Notes under the pieces: model-generated
What the model was told of the DNA's origin: nothing
The model's input: only the letters and a program-made list of their open reading frames with translations
The model's database searches: none
Shown here: in pieces, positions 43,318-53,043 of the stretch
Position numbering within the stretch: position 1 is the stretch's first letter
How the letters are laid out: each line of letters opens with the position of its first letter
Program-made: the position numbers and the translations under genes
Assembly (NCBI RefSeq): GCF_000769075.1
Contig: NZ_JRFC01000047.1
Coordinates: forward strand, 200-64,199
Length of the DNA: 64,000 nt
Direction: 5' to 3'
Source: Porphyromonas sp. COT-290 OH3588
Lineage (GTDB): Bacteria; Bacteroidota; Bacteroidia; Bacteroidales; Porphyromonadaceae

Positions 43318-44793
43318 TTACTCTGCAGCAGTAGAGGTCTTGCTTCGGTATAGCTCATAGCGAGCCATAACCTCACGCACATATTTGTAAGTTTCTCTCC
43401 CTCGCAAATAGCCGTATTTGCACACGGGATCTGTATAGTATTTAGGGTCGCTCTTCAGTCGTATAAACTCCTCTACATGGCCGTCCCAGCGATTGGGGTC
43501 GGAGCCATACTTGCGCGCTAAGCGCTGAGCGTCTTGTATGTGGGCGACACCTGCATTGTAGCCCGCTAGAGTGAGCCTTATGCGTTGCTCCACGTCCTCC
43601 ACCGAGCGGAAATATCTCTCTGTCGCAAGTAGGCAATCTACCGACACACGAACCGATACGACGGGATTGAGCAGCTCCGCTTTGCTCGCACCGAAGCTCT
43701 GTCCAGTACGAGGCATAATGCCCATGAGGCCACGAGCGCCAGACCAACCGATGATCTCGGCTTTGAAGTTAGACTCCTGATAGGCGATAGAAGCTAAGAT
43801 CTGCCACGGCCAACCGAGGCGTGGGGCTTCCTTTTGGAACAACGCGTCGTAGGGCGACAGACGCCCAGCGCCTAGGTGCAGCATCTCTCCACGCCAGTCG
43901 TAGGGCTTAGAGGAGGGCTCTTGGCTGTCTTCTGTTTGCTCCTCCTCGAAGTATCTTTTGTACAGCTGCTTGTAAGCCTCAACCTCTGGAGCCTGCTCTG
44001 CCCAGCGGTCTATAGCTTCGGCTAGGCCGACACGCTCAGGAGAGGTAATCCAGCGCAGACGCTGTGGGAACCCAATCTCTAGTTTGATGTCGATACCGGG
44101 GTAATATCTCTTAGTGAGCCGAGCGAGCTCTTGGTCTACTACGGTATAGTCGATCTCTCGGTTGGCCACTTGAGCCATGAGATCCTCACTATTGATCGTG
44201 TCGCCAGAGAGAGCGACGATGTCGATGTCGCCTCCAAGCTGCTGCTCTAGGTTAAGTAGTCGCTGTTCGTAGCGGGATTCGGCTGGTACGTGTATGCGCT
44301 TGCCTAGTAGCTGAGTAACATTGCTGACATACATGCCTTGTTGCCCTTGCTGTCGTGAGGCTCTGCGTTGTACCAAGACTAGACCGCTTCGCTCCTCTAG
44401 CCCCGTATATCGGTAGCGTTGTTTCCCTGTGCCGCTGACAGCCTCTGGAGTAATACTTAGATCCATCAGTCCACTATCTATCAGATTATGGATCGCCTCA
44501 AGATTGGGGGCTATATGCAGCGTCATAGGCAGACCTAGACTATCTGCCATTAGCTTGACCAGCTCGTATTGGTAGCCCATCTCCTCATCTCGATAAGTGA
44601 AGTAGGTCGTTGCTCCAGAGAGAGTGACTACCCGCAGTGTATCGGGCAGAGCCATACGCCGAGCATAGAGCGTGCCCTGCTCTTTCTGTTTCGTACGTCG
44701 ATAGCCTAAGGCAATACTTGCTCCTGCTATGGCTAAACCAAGCAATAGTAAGATCAGAAGCATTGGCAGGGACTTGGGTTTGGCGACAGTCAT
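43318..44793 (-). CDS. mltF: MltF-like membrane-bound lytic transglycosylase
   Basis: The 491-residue protein combines an N-terminal membrane anchor (about 10-28), a periplasmic solute-binding-protein-like domain (about 50-270, type 3) and a C-terminal SLT transglycosylase domain. The catalytic glutamate is in ASIAYQESNF (about residue 342), followed by SGARGLMGIMPRTG and the AGYNAGVAHIQDA segment. MltF cleaves peptidoglycan with formation of 1,6-anhydro ends; the solute-binding domain regulates it by muropeptide binding. It lies between the barrel protein and the phosphatase on the same strand. Confidence 0.9.
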   Translation of the reverse strand: MTVAKPKSLPMLLILLLLGLAIAGASIALGYRRTKQKEQGTLYARRMALPDTLRVVTLSGATTYFTYRDEEMGYQYELVKLMADSLGLPMTLHIAPNLEAIHNLIDSGLMDLSITPEAVSGTGKQRYRYTGLEERSGLVLVQRRASRQQGQQGMYVSNVTQLLGKRIHVPAESRYEQRLLNLEQQLGGDIDIVALSGDTINSEDLMAQVANREIDYTVVDQELARLTKRYYPGIDIKLEIGFPQRLRWITSPERVGLAEAIDRWAEQAPEVEAYKQLYKRYFEEEQTEDSQEPSSKPYDWRGEMLHLGAGRLSPYDALFQKEAPRLGWPWQILASIAYQESNFKAEIIGWSGARGLMGIMPRTGQSFGASKAELLNPVVSVRVSVDCLLATERYFRSVEDVEQRIRLTLAGYNAGVAHIQDAQRLARKYGSDPNRWDGHVEEFIRLKSDPKYYTDPVCKYGYLRGRETYKYVREVMARYELYRSKTSTAAE

Positions 44794-44819
44794 AGCCTAA
44801 GGGAATTGAAGATGACTAA

Positions 44820-46256
44820 TTAGTTCGATTGGCGGCTCTGAGCTCTTCGCTGTATCGCTTCTCGATATTGATTCGCTTTCTTCTGAGCCTTGCTGGAGGA
44901 GCCGAAGGCATTGAACTCAAATCGCTCAGGCAGATCTCTCGCCCAGTCGATAGCCCGATTGGGCTTCTGCCCCGATCCGCTGTGGAGAAGCTCTACATCG
45001 TCGTACAGCTCGCCGCTGTACAGATAGGAGCGATAGCGTAGAGAGTTTGGTCGCACCTCAACGCTCTGGTAGAGTTGTAGCCCAGACCCCAGCCGATCGT
45101 GTATGGGATCGAAACCATTGCGATAGACCTTGGGCGAGCTGCTACTGATCACATAGAGCGGGCTGATGCTGTCGGCTCCGTCTTTTGTCGTGATGCGAGA
45201 ATAAGCGTGGTCATGTCCTTGGAGGATTAGGTCTGCACCTGCCTCCTCGAGTATGGGCTTATAGACATAGCGCATCACGGGGTGACTACGGCTATCTCTC
45301 ACACACTGCACTGCGTGATGGAACATAACCACCTGCCAAGGCTGCCCCGAGCTCTCGAGCGCCTCACGCAGCCAAGAGCGATGACGCAGTATGGCAATCG
45401 GGTCGTTGATCCCGTTGCTATCGAGGACGATGAAACGCATCAGCGGGAAGTCTACATAGTAGCTCCGCCTCTCGAAGCCCTCTGGGCCATTCGCGGGATA
45501 GTTGTACTGAGCTACCCAACGAGGGTCGAGCTCTCGAGTAAAGCCTTTTTTGAGGTATTCGTGATTGCCAGTGGAGAGGATAAATGGAGTTCTAGCCAAA
45601 TAACCTGCACCCCAAGCAGAGTACCAGACACTCCAATACTCATCGGTGGGGCCCTCTATTTGGTCGCCCGCAGCGGCTACGAAACTTGGCCTAATGGCAG
45701 AGTCGATATGCCCTGTCAGTCGCTCAAAGAGCTCGCTACTCATTTGCCCAGATGGATCCTGCACATCGCCTAGATAGATGAAGCGCACAAGTGTGTCCAA
45801 CCCACTGGGCATATCAATTCGCCCCGAAGCCTCTTGAGAGCCAGTCCTCACTCGGTAGAGATATGCCCTACCCTCCTCTAGGTTATCTAGGCTTGCCGTA
45901 TAGTAGCAACCACGCCCAGATCGAGTTTGTACGATTTGTCCCTCGGCAGCGATGCTTGTCCAGTCTAGCTCCTGAGGAAGGATCATATCCGACACCTCGG
46001 CATACAAGAGTTCGGAGGGCTGTAAGCTCTCACCACAGCGCCAAGAGATACTCCGCTCGCTAGCGAAGTTCTGCCCGGGCGTTAGTGTCAGACGATCTAT
46101 TTGCTCTGCCGTAGTATAGGGCTTCTCGGTTGGATTGCCGAACCAAGCCCTCCAGCGGAGCTTGAGTAGTATACCAACCCCTAAAGCAAGTACAAGCAAA
46201 ACAATTAGAAGCCTTAGCCGCTTGTTCTTATCTCGTCGTATCTCCTTCTCTCTCAT
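44820..46256 (-). CDS. Purple-acid-phosphatase-like metallophosphoesterase
   Basis: The 478-residue protein has an N-terminal membrane anchor (about 13-29), a fibronectin-like beta domain (about 60-155) and a calcineurin-like phosphoesterase domain with the metal ligands in order: GDVQD, GDQIEG, GNHEY, HHAV and GHDHAYSR. This layout matches purple acid phosphatases. The tyrosine ligand typical of plant enzymes is not evident. It should act in the periplasm or at the surface; the substrate is not known. The end is basic and Gln/Arg-rich. The next gene, coaD, is immediately upstream on the same strand, with a 6-bp gap. Confidence 0.88.
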   Translation of the reverse strand: MREKEIRRDKNKRLRLLIVLLVLALGVGILLKLRWRAWFGNPTEKPYTTAEQIDRLTLTPGQNFASERSISWRCGESLQPSELLYAEVSDMILPQELDWTSIAAEGQIVQTRSGRGCYYTASLDNLEEGRAYLYRVRTGSQEASGRIDMPSGLDTLVRFIYLGDVQDPSGQMSSELFERLTGHIDSAIRPSFVAAAGDQIEGPTDEYWSVWYSAWGAGYLARTPFILSTGNHEYLKKGFTRELDPRWVAQYNYPANGPEGFERRSYYVDFPLMRFIVLDSNGINDPIAILRHRSWLREALESSGQPWQVVMFHHAVQCVRDSRSHPVMRYVYKPILEEAGADLILQGHDHAYSRITTKDGADSISPLYVISSSSPKVYRNGFDPIHDRLGSGLQLYQSVEVRPNSLRYRSYLYSGELYDDVELLHSGSGQKPNRAIDWARDLPERFEFNAFGSSSKAQKKANQYREAIQRRAQSRQSN

Positions 46257-46262
46257 TATGGC

Positions 46263-46724
46263 CTATAAATCCAAGACAAAACCCTCGGGCAAGAACCCAG
46301 ACACATCGCCACCGAAATGTAATAGCTCACGTACTACAGTAGAGCTGATGTGTGTGAGCTGCTGCGATGCTGGGAGCAAAACCGTTTCCATACTGGCAAT
46401 ATGCCGGTTGAGGTCTGCGAGAGTACGCTCATACTCCATATCTGTGCTCGAGCGAACGCCCCTGAGTAGAAAGCGAACGCCCTGCTCTTGAGCGAAGTCT
46501 ACGGTTAGACCATCATAGGTCAGCACCTCTACCCTCGGCTCACTTCTGTAAAAGTACCTGATTTGCCTCTGCCTCTGCTCTGAGCTGAAGAGGCAACGCT
46601 TGCTTTCGTTCACGCCAATGGCGATGATTACCTTATCAAAGAGTGCAAGCCCTCTATTGACGATGTCTGCGTGTCCACGAGTAAATGGGTCGAACGACCC
46701 TGCATACATAGCGATGGTATCCAT
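46263..46724 (-). CDS. coaD: Pantetheine-phosphate adenylyltransferase
   Basis: CoaD transfers AMP to 4'-phosphopantetheine, the fourth step of coenzyme A synthesis. The 153-residue protein has the nucleotidyltransferase motif TRGH at 15-18 in MYAGSFDPFTRGHADIV and the second signature (VRSSTDMEYERTLADLNR) near residue 92. The length is standard. It lies between the M24 peptidase and the phosphatase genes with only a few bases on either side. Confidence 0.97.
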   Translation of the reverse strand: MDTIAMYAGSFDPFTRGHADIVNRGLALFDKVIIAIGVNESKRCLFSSEQRQRQIRYFYRSEPRVEVLTYDGLTVDFAQEQGVRFLLRGVRSSTDMEYERTLADLNRHIASMETVLLPASQQLTHISSTVVRELLHFGGDVSGFLPEGFVLDL

Positions 46725-46728
46725 GAGC

Positions 46729-47886
46729 TTATGGCTTTAGGTCGATGATTGCCTCCTCAAGAGGCGTCAAATTCTCTACCCCACTCTCTGTCACGAGGTA
46801 TGTATTCTCTATCCCTACGGCACCGATGTGAGGCAAAACGAACTTCGGCTCGTATGCGATGACCATGCCAGTCTGTAGCACATCTTTGCTACGTCCCATT
46901 AAGACGGGCATTTCGTTGATTTGTAGCCCTAGGCCGTGGCCTACGAACTGAGCCTTTTGCTCCAGCCCCATGAAGTAGCCGGACGCACCTTCCTGCTCTA
47001 CTAACTCTAGCGTACGGGTGTAGATGTCGGCACAGCTAGTACCGGGACCAGCCACTTGCATAATCTCCCCATGTAGTCGACGGCTAAGCTCGTGCAGGCG
47101 GTATGCCTCTTCGCTCAGCTTGCCGACAGAGAAAGTACGGGTCATATCGGACATATAGACTCCATAGTTGCCAGCCATATCTACCATAACGGCAGAGCCA
47201 TCACCAATCACTACCCCACTCGACCCAAGAGGCAGAGCCATAGAGCCTGCTCCGCCCATAGCGAAGTCGTAGGGAGAGGGAGCGGCAGCATTGTCCCCTG
47301 CGATTAGGCTACCCATATAGATCTCCATAGCAGAGCCGAAAGTGCGGAAGATCCCCACAGACCCAGATAGGCGCATCACACGCTCTATCTCTATTTGTAA
47401 CTCTACATCCGTCATACCAGAGTGATAGAGCTGAGGGATCTGTCGATAGACCTGCATGTGTGCCTTGGCCGTCTGACGGATTTGTTGGATTTCTTCCTCG
47501 GTCTTGACCATACGAGCCGTGCGCAGTAGCTGGGTTGCATTGGCGAGCTTCGCTTGTGGCAGTAGTTTGCGCTGTCGCTCAATCTCTGCATAGCTTAGCT
47601 CATCTAGCTCAAGAGCGATGGTGCCTATTGTAGACAAATCTATGTGCTCGGCTATCTGCTCTATCTTGCGTACGTAGTGGATTTGAGGCTGCGCTCCGTA
47701 GGTCTGCGGACGACGTACGAAGAACTGAACCTCCCCTTGGGCTGGTATGTAGGCAAGCCCAGAATAGATCTGCCCAAAGAGATAGAGTAGATTAACGTTG
47801 CTGGCCACGAGCATAGCATCTATGCCGCTGGCACGCATCAGACCTTGCAGTCGCTCATGGCGACGAAAGCAATCGTTATGTATCAT
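46729..47886 (-). CDS. M24-family metallopeptidase (Xaa-Pro aminopeptidase-like)
   Basis: The 385-residue protein has a creatinase-like N-terminal domain (about 1-135) and a pita-bread catalytic domain. The metal ligands are present: Asp in MVDMAG, Asp in YMSDMTRTF, His in VGHGLGLQINE, Glu in AYEPKF and Glu in GIENTYLV. So it should be an active dinuclear-metal peptidase, probably acting on Xaa-Pro peptides. This fits a proteolytic, peptide-using organism. It lies 4 bp before coaD and after dnaB on the same strand. Confidence 0.9.
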   Translation of the reverse strand: MIHNDCFRRHERLQGLMRASGIDAMLVASNVNLLYLFGQIYSGLAYIPAQGEVQFFVRRPQTYGAQPQIHYVRKIEQIAEHIDLSTIGTIALELDELSYAEIERQRKLLPQAKLANATQLLRTARMVKTEEEIQQIRQTAKAHMQVYRQIPQLYHSGMTDVELQIEIERVMRLSGSVGIFRTFGSAMEIYMGSLIAGDNAAAPSPYDFAMGGAGSMALPLGSSGVVIGDGSAVMVDMAGNYGVYMSDMTRTFSVGKLSEEAYRLHELSRRLHGEIMQVAGPGTSCADIYTRTLELVEQEGASGYFMGLEQKAQFVGHGLGLQINEMPVLMGRSKDVLQTGMVIAYEPKFVLPHIGAVGIENTYLVTESGVENLTPLEEAIIDLKP

Positions 47887-47928
47887 AGTTTAGGGTGGGT
47901 AATATGTGAAATATAGATGTGAATCTAG

Positions 47929-49497
47929 CTATGGCAAGAAATCTTGCCCCGGCATAGGAGGCGACAATGGGTCGAAGCTACCAGACGGATCGTTGAAGTC
48001 GGGCGTCGGCTGTGGCATATCCGTTTTCGCTCCTAGCCTAGAGCGACGTACGGTAAGGACACTGGTATTGAACTCATTGCCAGCACTAGGGCTCTGATAG
48101 GGCGAGAATTTGGCAAACTCGCTTTTGAAGGTTAGGCGCACATCTCCCACAGGACCGTTACGATGCTTGGCTATGATGAACTCCGCCACACCTCGTAGCG
48201 ACTCACCCGTCTTCTCGTCTTGTGTGATCTTGTAGTACTCGGGGCGATGAATGAAGCACACAATATCGGCGTCCTGCTCAATAGCCCCCGACTCACGCAG
48301 GTCGGAGAGCTGTGGACGCTTGCTATTGGCATCTCCCTGTCTATTCTCTACCCCACGATTGAGCTGAGAGAGTGCAATGATAGGTATCTGCAGCTCCTTG
48401 GCAAGCATCTTGAGCGAGCGCGAGATCATACTCACCTCCTGCTCACGGTTACCAAATCCCATACCGCTAGCGTTCATCAGCTGTAAATAGTCGATGATGA
48501 TCATCTGCACCTTGTGCTCTCGCACGAGGCGGCGAGCCTTACTGCGCAGCTCAAAGACCGAGAGGCTAGGGGTATCGTTGATGAAGAGCCTACCGGAGTC
48601 TAGCATTTTGATGTTGGTGTATAGGCGTGCCCACTCCTGCTCGTCTAGCTGACCGCTCTTGATCTTATCGCCCGAGATCTCACAGACGTTGGAGAGTAGA
48701 CGCTTAACCAGCTGCACAGCACTCATTTCGAGGTTGAATAGAGCTACTGGTATCTTGTGATCGACTGCCATATACTTAGCCATCGACACGACGAAAGCAG
48801 TCTTACCCATGGCAGGACGAGCAGCAATAATAATCAAGTCTGACCTCTGCCAACCAGCCGTCATCTCGTCGATAGCAGGGAAGCCAGAGGTAATGCCGCT
48901 AAGCCCGTCTTTGTTGTTGGCTGCTTTTTGTATTTCCTCCACAGCATCTTTGACCAATGGGTTGATCTCGGAGAAGTCCTTGGAAGAATTGTTTTGTGCG
49001 ATCTCGAATAGACGCCCCTCGGCTCTCTGTAGCTGCTCGGCGATGTCCTCCGTATCCTCGTAGGCATCTTTGAGTACCTCGCTAGAGAAGCCAATCAGCC
49101 TACGACTAAGAGCCTTCTTGGCCAATACGGCTGCATGAAACTCTAGGCTGGCCGTTGAGAGTACTTTTACCGTTAGACCAGAGATATAGGCAGGCCCACC
49201 GACGAGCTCTAGTTGCTCGGTTCGTCTAAGCTCTTCGGTTACGGTAAGCATATCGATCGGGTGCTGGCTTAGAGCTAGTGTCGTCATAGCCGTGTAAATC
49301 AGCTCGTGGGCTTTGACGTAGAAAGAGGTCGGTGTGAGCATCTCGCTTACACGGCTGTAAGCATCTTGCTCCAAGAGTATCGCACCAAGCACAGCCTCCT
49401 CGAAGTCTACCGCCTGAGGTGGCATACGCCCATCGAGAGGCACGATGGGCGTATCCTTAGGTGTTGTTTTACGTTTGGCTCGTTTAACTTCTGCCAT
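47929..49497 (-). CDS. dnaB: Replicative DNA helicase
   Basis: DnaB unwinds DNA ahead of the replisome as a hexamer. The 522-residue protein has the N-terminal helical domain (about 25-130) that binds primase and loader, and a RecA-like domain with Walker A AARPAMGKTAF near residue 233 and Walker B (MIIIDYLQLM) about 110 residues later. Segments such as LRESGAIEQDADIV and FIAK-like VAEFIIAKHRNGPVGDV are typical. No intein or insertion is seen. The last 40 residues are Pro/Gly/Ser-rich. lepA lies 6 bp upstream in the same direction. Confidence 0.97.
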   Translation of the reverse strand: MAEVKRAKRKTTPKDTPIVPLDGRMPPQAVDFEEAVLGAILLEQDAYSRVSEMLTPTSFYVKAHELIYTAMTTLALSQHPIDMLTVTEELRRTEQLELVGGPAYISGLTVKVLSTASLEFHAAVLAKKALSRRLIGFSSEVLKDAYEDTEDIAEQLQRAEGRLFEIAQNNSSKDFSEINPLVKDAVEEIQKAANNKDGLSGITSGFPAIDEMTAGWQRSDLIIIAARPAMGKTAFVVSMAKYMAVDHKIPVALFNLEMSAVQLVKRLLSNVCEISGDKIKSGQLDEQEWARLYTNIKMLDSGRLFINDTPSLSVFELRSKARRLVREHKVQMIIIDYLQLMNASGMGFGNREQEVSMISRSLKMLAKELQIPIIALSQLNRGVENRQGDANSKRPQLSDLRESGAIEQDADIVCFIHRPEYYKITQDEKTGESLRGVAEFIIAKHRNGPVGDVRLTFKSEFAKFSPYQSPSAGNEFNTSVLTVRRSRLGAKTDMPQPTPDFNDPSGSFDPLSPPMPGQDFLP

Positions 49498-49503
49498 AGT
49501 TGA

Positions 49504-51291
49504 TTAGTCTAGTTTTAGTACGGCCAAGAAGGCTTTCTGTGGCACCTCTACGGTACCGATTTGTTTCATACGTTTCTTACCTTCCTTCTGTTTCTCTAGA
49601 AGCTTACGCTTACGAGAGACGTCACCACCGTAGCACTTAGCTGTAACGTCTTTACGAACGGCCTTGATCGTTTCTCTGGCGATTACCTTGGCGCCGATAG
49701 CTGCTTGAATGGCAATATCGAACTGCTGACGAGGAATGAGCTCCTTGAGTTTCTCACACATACGGCGGCCGAATGGTACACTATTGTCCACGTGCGTCAG
49801 CGTAGAGAGCGCATCGACAGACTCTCCGTTGAGCAGAATGTCTAGCTTAACGAGCTTGCTAGGGCGGAACTCGCTGATGTGGTAGTCGAAAGAAGCGTAC
49901 CCCTTGGAGATGCTCTTGAGCTTGTCGTAGAAGTCAATCACGATCTCCCCTAGTGGCAGGTCGAAGAAAATCTCAATGCGGTCGCCTGAGATGTACTCCT
50001 GCTTGACGAGCTGACCTCGTTTGCCGAGGCATAGCGTCATGATGGGGCCTATATAGGCTGTATTGGTGATGATAGAGGCCCGAATATAGGGCTCTTCAAT
50101 ATGGTCGATGTGCGTTGGCTCGGGCAGACCTGCGGGGTTGTGCACCTCGATGCAGTTGCCCTTCTTGTCATACACTTTGTACGATACGTTGGGCACCGTG
50201 GTGATTACATTCATGTTGAACTCTCGGTCTAGACGTTCCTGAATAATCTCCATGTGTAGCAATCCTAGGAAGCCACATCGGAATCCAAAGCCGAGGGCAG
50301 CAGAGCTCTCTGGCTGGAAAGTCAGAGAAGCATCATTGAGCTGGAGTTTCTCTAGTGAGGCACGTAGGTTCTCGAAGTCCTCACTCTCGATTGGGTATAG
50401 CCCTGCGAATACCATAGGCTTCACCTCCTCGAAGCCTGCAATGGCCTCCTTGGCTCCTCCTACGATGTGGGTAATGGTATCCCCTACCTTAACCTCTTTA
50501 CTAGTCTTGATACCCGAGATAATGTAGCCCACATCGCCAGTTCTGACCTCCTTGCGAGGCTCCATATCTAGGCGGAGTACTCCGATCTCGTCGGCATCGT
50601 ACTCTTTACCTGTGGCTATAAACTTAACGTGGTCGCCTTTTTTAATCGAGCCATTCACCACCTTGAAGTAGGCGATGATGCCACGGAAAGGATTGAAGAC
50701 CGAGTCGAAAATGAGGCACTGGAGAGGTGCGTCGGGATCGCCCTTGGGTGCAGGGATACGCTCCACTATGGCAGAGAGTATGTTCTCTACGCCAATTCCC
50801 GTTTTGCCACTTGCCCGTATGATCTCCTCACGTTTGCAGCCCAAGAGGTCGATAATCTGATCCTCTACCTCCTCGGGCATAGCACTCGGCAAATCCACCT
50901 TATTGACAATGGGGATAATTTCCAAGTCATGCTCTAGAGCCATATATAGGTTAGAGATCGTCTGCGCTTGGATACCTTGAGCCGCATCAACGATGAGTAG
51001 CGCCCCCTCGCAAGCAGCGATCGAGCGTGACACCTCGTAGCTAAAGTCCACGTGTCCCGGAGTGTCAATGAGGTTGAGCACATATGGCTCTCCATTGTGA
51101 GTATAATTCATCTGGATAGCATGGCTCTTGATGGTAATACCACGCTCACGCTCCAGATCCATATTATCTAGCACCTGCTCTTGGAGTTCCTTACCCGTTA
51201 CGGTCTGCGTTGTTTCCAATAGTCTATCGGCCAAGGTGCTCTTACCGTGGTCGATATGTGCTATGATGCAAAAGTTTCTAATCTTATCCAT
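49504..51291 (-). CDS. lepA: Elongation factor 4 (LepA)
   Basis: LepA is a ribosome-associated GTPase that acts in translation under stress and in initiation/assembly. The 595-residue protein has the G1 box AHIDHGKST at 11-19, RERGITI (switch 1/G2), DTPGHVD (G3) and NKVD (G4), then the EF-G-like domains and the LepA-specific C-terminus with [25 protein letters not shown]. It is the first gene of a - strand run with dnaB, the peptidase and coaD. Confidence 0.97.
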   Translation of the reverse strand: MDKIRNFCIIAHIDHGKSTLADRLLETTQTVTGKELQEQVLDNMDLERERGITIKSHAIQMNYTHNGEPYVLNLIDTPGHVDFSYEVSRSIAACEGALLIVDAAQGIQAQTISNLYMALEHDLEIIPIVNKVDLPSAMPEEVEDQIIDLLGCKREEIIRASGKTGIGVENILSAIVERIPAPKGDPDAPLQCLIFDSVFNPFRGIIAYFKVVNGSIKKGDHVKFIATGKEYDADEIGVLRLDMEPRKEVRTGDVGYIISGIKTSKEVKVGDTITHIVGGAKEAIAGFEEVKPMVFAGLYPIESEDFENLRASLEKLQLNDASLTFQPESSAALGFGFRCGFLGLLHMEIIQERLDREFNMNVITTVPNVSYKVYDKKGNCIEVHNPAGLPEPTHIDHIEEPYIRASIITNTAYIGPIMTLCLGKRGQLVKQEYISGDRIEIFFDLPLGEIVIDFYDKLKSISKGYASFDYHISEFRPSKLVKLDILLNGESVDALSTLTHVDNSVPFGRRMCEKLKELIPRQQFDIAIQAAIGAKVIARETIKAVRKDVTAKCYGGDVSRKRKLLEKQKEGKKRMKQIGTVEVPQKAFLAVLKLD

Positions 51292-52060
51292 ATTATAGGT
51301 GCAAACTTACACAAAATCCAGCGATTGCTCAACTACCTCTTGCCCCTGTCGTCCTATGCTCTCCAGACTTGCATCGGCTGAGAAGTGCATTGATTGAAGA
51401 AATAGTGCCAGAGGAGAAAAAGCAATCATATAAACTAGCTGTTAATATTTGCTAAAGGATCTCTCCTACTCCTCTACCTCATGCAGGAGCAATCTTGATG
51501 TATTCACTAGAGAGCTCAAAGAATTGATGGGAAGATTTAGTTGGATTGATGGACTAATTCCCCAAGGTGTATCCACTAATCTAAAAAGATTGATGGGAAG
51601 AAATATCTCGAAGAGGCTTTCGAGAGGAGGAAATTGGCCGGATGACCTTTCTATAGTTCTGTTTTCTAGACTATTATATAGAGGCTGTTTAGGGTGTATG
51701 TTTTCATTGGTCTAGGGCCAATGCCCTAAAAAGGGCTGGACGCAATCTAGAGCCCTCTAGGGGGCAAATATAAGGTTTGACATTTTCATGCTTACTCAAC
51801 TTGCTTCTCCCCATCAATAAGACGAAAAGTGAACGAGAATCTAAAATTCCATTAATCAAACTTCTTAAGCCACGAGCTTATCCAGATACCATAAGAAGAG
51901 AGGGAGCAGATCGCACAATGTCGATTTACTCCCTCCCCGTGGTCACCTACCTTGCAGAGGTATGCTACATAACCCTAGTATTTGGGGCGATATGACTTAC
52001 TTTGATGAGCACCGTGAACTAAGCTGCGCTCAGTACAGCAGACCTCTGTCTTAGTCGTGA
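51292..52060. other. Intergenic region holding repeat copy 3
   Basis: No gene is supported; short frames at 51449-51715 and 51777-51995 show no recognisable sequence and cross the repeat. Copy 3 of the dispersed repeat (51567-51789) lies inside, with an extra half copy of the GATGGGAAGA motif near 51535. The lepA and nanA flanks show no clear terminator. Confidence 0.6.
51567..51789 (+). repeat. Dispersed intergenic repeat, copy 3
   Basis: Block A (AAGATTGATGGGAAGAAATA) and block B (TAGAGCCCTCTAGGGGGCAA) are 156 bp apart from GATGGG to TAGAG, as in copy 1. The block B hairpin, here GCCC-TCTA-GGGGGC, differs in sequence but can still pair. Confidence 0.75.
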
Positions 52061-52975
52061 CTACTTATTGCAGCGATTGAAAAAGTCGATAGCCTCTAGC
52101 TCTGCCTTGATTTGGGCTTCTTCCTCGTCTGTGATATTCATGAAAGGCTTGCGATTAGGGCCGAGGTCTAGACCGATGAGCTTCATGATGCGCTTACCTG
52201 CACAGATATTGCCACGATACTTAGCAATTACATCAATCACATCTTGGGCATAGTTCTGTAGCTCACGAGCCTTCTTAATGTCGCCCGCTTTCCATGCCTC
52301 GATGATACCATTCAGACAGATAGCATTGTAGTTGGTCGTACCTCCGATACCGCCTTGGGCGCCCCCCATAACGAGGGCAGAGAGTATCGTTTCGTCCTGC
52401 CCGTGGAGCATATCATACTTGCCACCCTTGTAGAGCATACAGCGATTGTACTCGTAGAGATGCTCGTAGGTATACTTAATACCAGCGAAGTTAGGGATAC
52501 GGCCGTCCACAGCCTTGAGCAGATCTAGCATAGATAGATAGGCTCCGTTGAAGACCGGGATATGGTAGTAATAGAAAGGCAACGAAGGTGCCGCTGCGGC
52601 CATAGGCTCGATGTACTGCACGAGCTGCTCGATGCTACCAATCTTGGGGAATGGTGTAGCCATAGCCCCAATACCCCAAGCGCCAATCTTCTCGGCGTGA
52701 GCTGCTAGGCGTGCACTAGAGGTAAGCGATGTGCTACCTACGTGCACGATTACTTTGAAGCCCTCGGGAGCTACACGCACCCATTCCTCGGCTAGCTGCA
52801 TACGTTCCTCTTCGCTGAGCATATAGCCCTCACCAGAGGATCCGTTGATGAATACCCCTTTGAGCCCTGAGCGAACCAGCAGAGCACAATACTCGGGTAT
52901 AGGAGCGAGATTCACATTACCCTCGGCATCGAAGGGGGTGAATGGCGCATCAATTAGACCAATGATCTTTTCCAT
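52061..52975 (-). CDS. nanA: N-acetylneuraminate lyase
   Basis: NanA splits N-acetylneuraminate into N-acetylmannosamine and pyruvate. The 304-residue protein is a TIM-barrel of the DHDPS/NAL family. The Schiff-base lysine is in FAGIKYTYEHL (Lys167), the tyrosine in FYYYHIP (Tyr137), and the pyruvate-carboxylate loop reads GSSGEG (45-50), as in lyases of sialic acid rather than dihydrodipicolinate synthases. nanT is directly upstream on the same strand and a GH20 hexosaminidase is at 62 kb, supporting a role in host-glycan use. Confidence 0.93.
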   Translation of the reverse strand: MEKIIGLIDAPFTPFDAEGNVNLAPIPEYCALLVRSGLKGVFINGSSGEGYMLSEEERMQLAEEWVRVAPEGFKVIVHVGSTSLTSSARLAAHAEKIGAWGIGAMATPFPKIGSIEQLVQYIEPMAAAAPSLPFYYYHIPVFNGAYLSMLDLLKAVDGRIPNFAGIKYTYEHLYEYNRCMLYKGGKYDMLHGQDETILSALVMGGAQGGIGGTTNYNAICLNGIIEAWKAGDIKKARELQNYAQDVIDVIAKYRGNICAGKRIMKLIGLDLGPNRKPFMNITDEEEAQIKAELEAIDFFNRCNK

Positions 52976-53043
52976 TTTGATTTATTGATTTGATAAAAGT
53001 TGATTTGGATATCCGAAGTTATAGGGAGTCTTTGCCTAGAGGT

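Noticed and set aside
51449-51995. Two short frames beside copy 3 of the repeat
   Set aside because: They run through the dispersed repeat and show no conserved composition.
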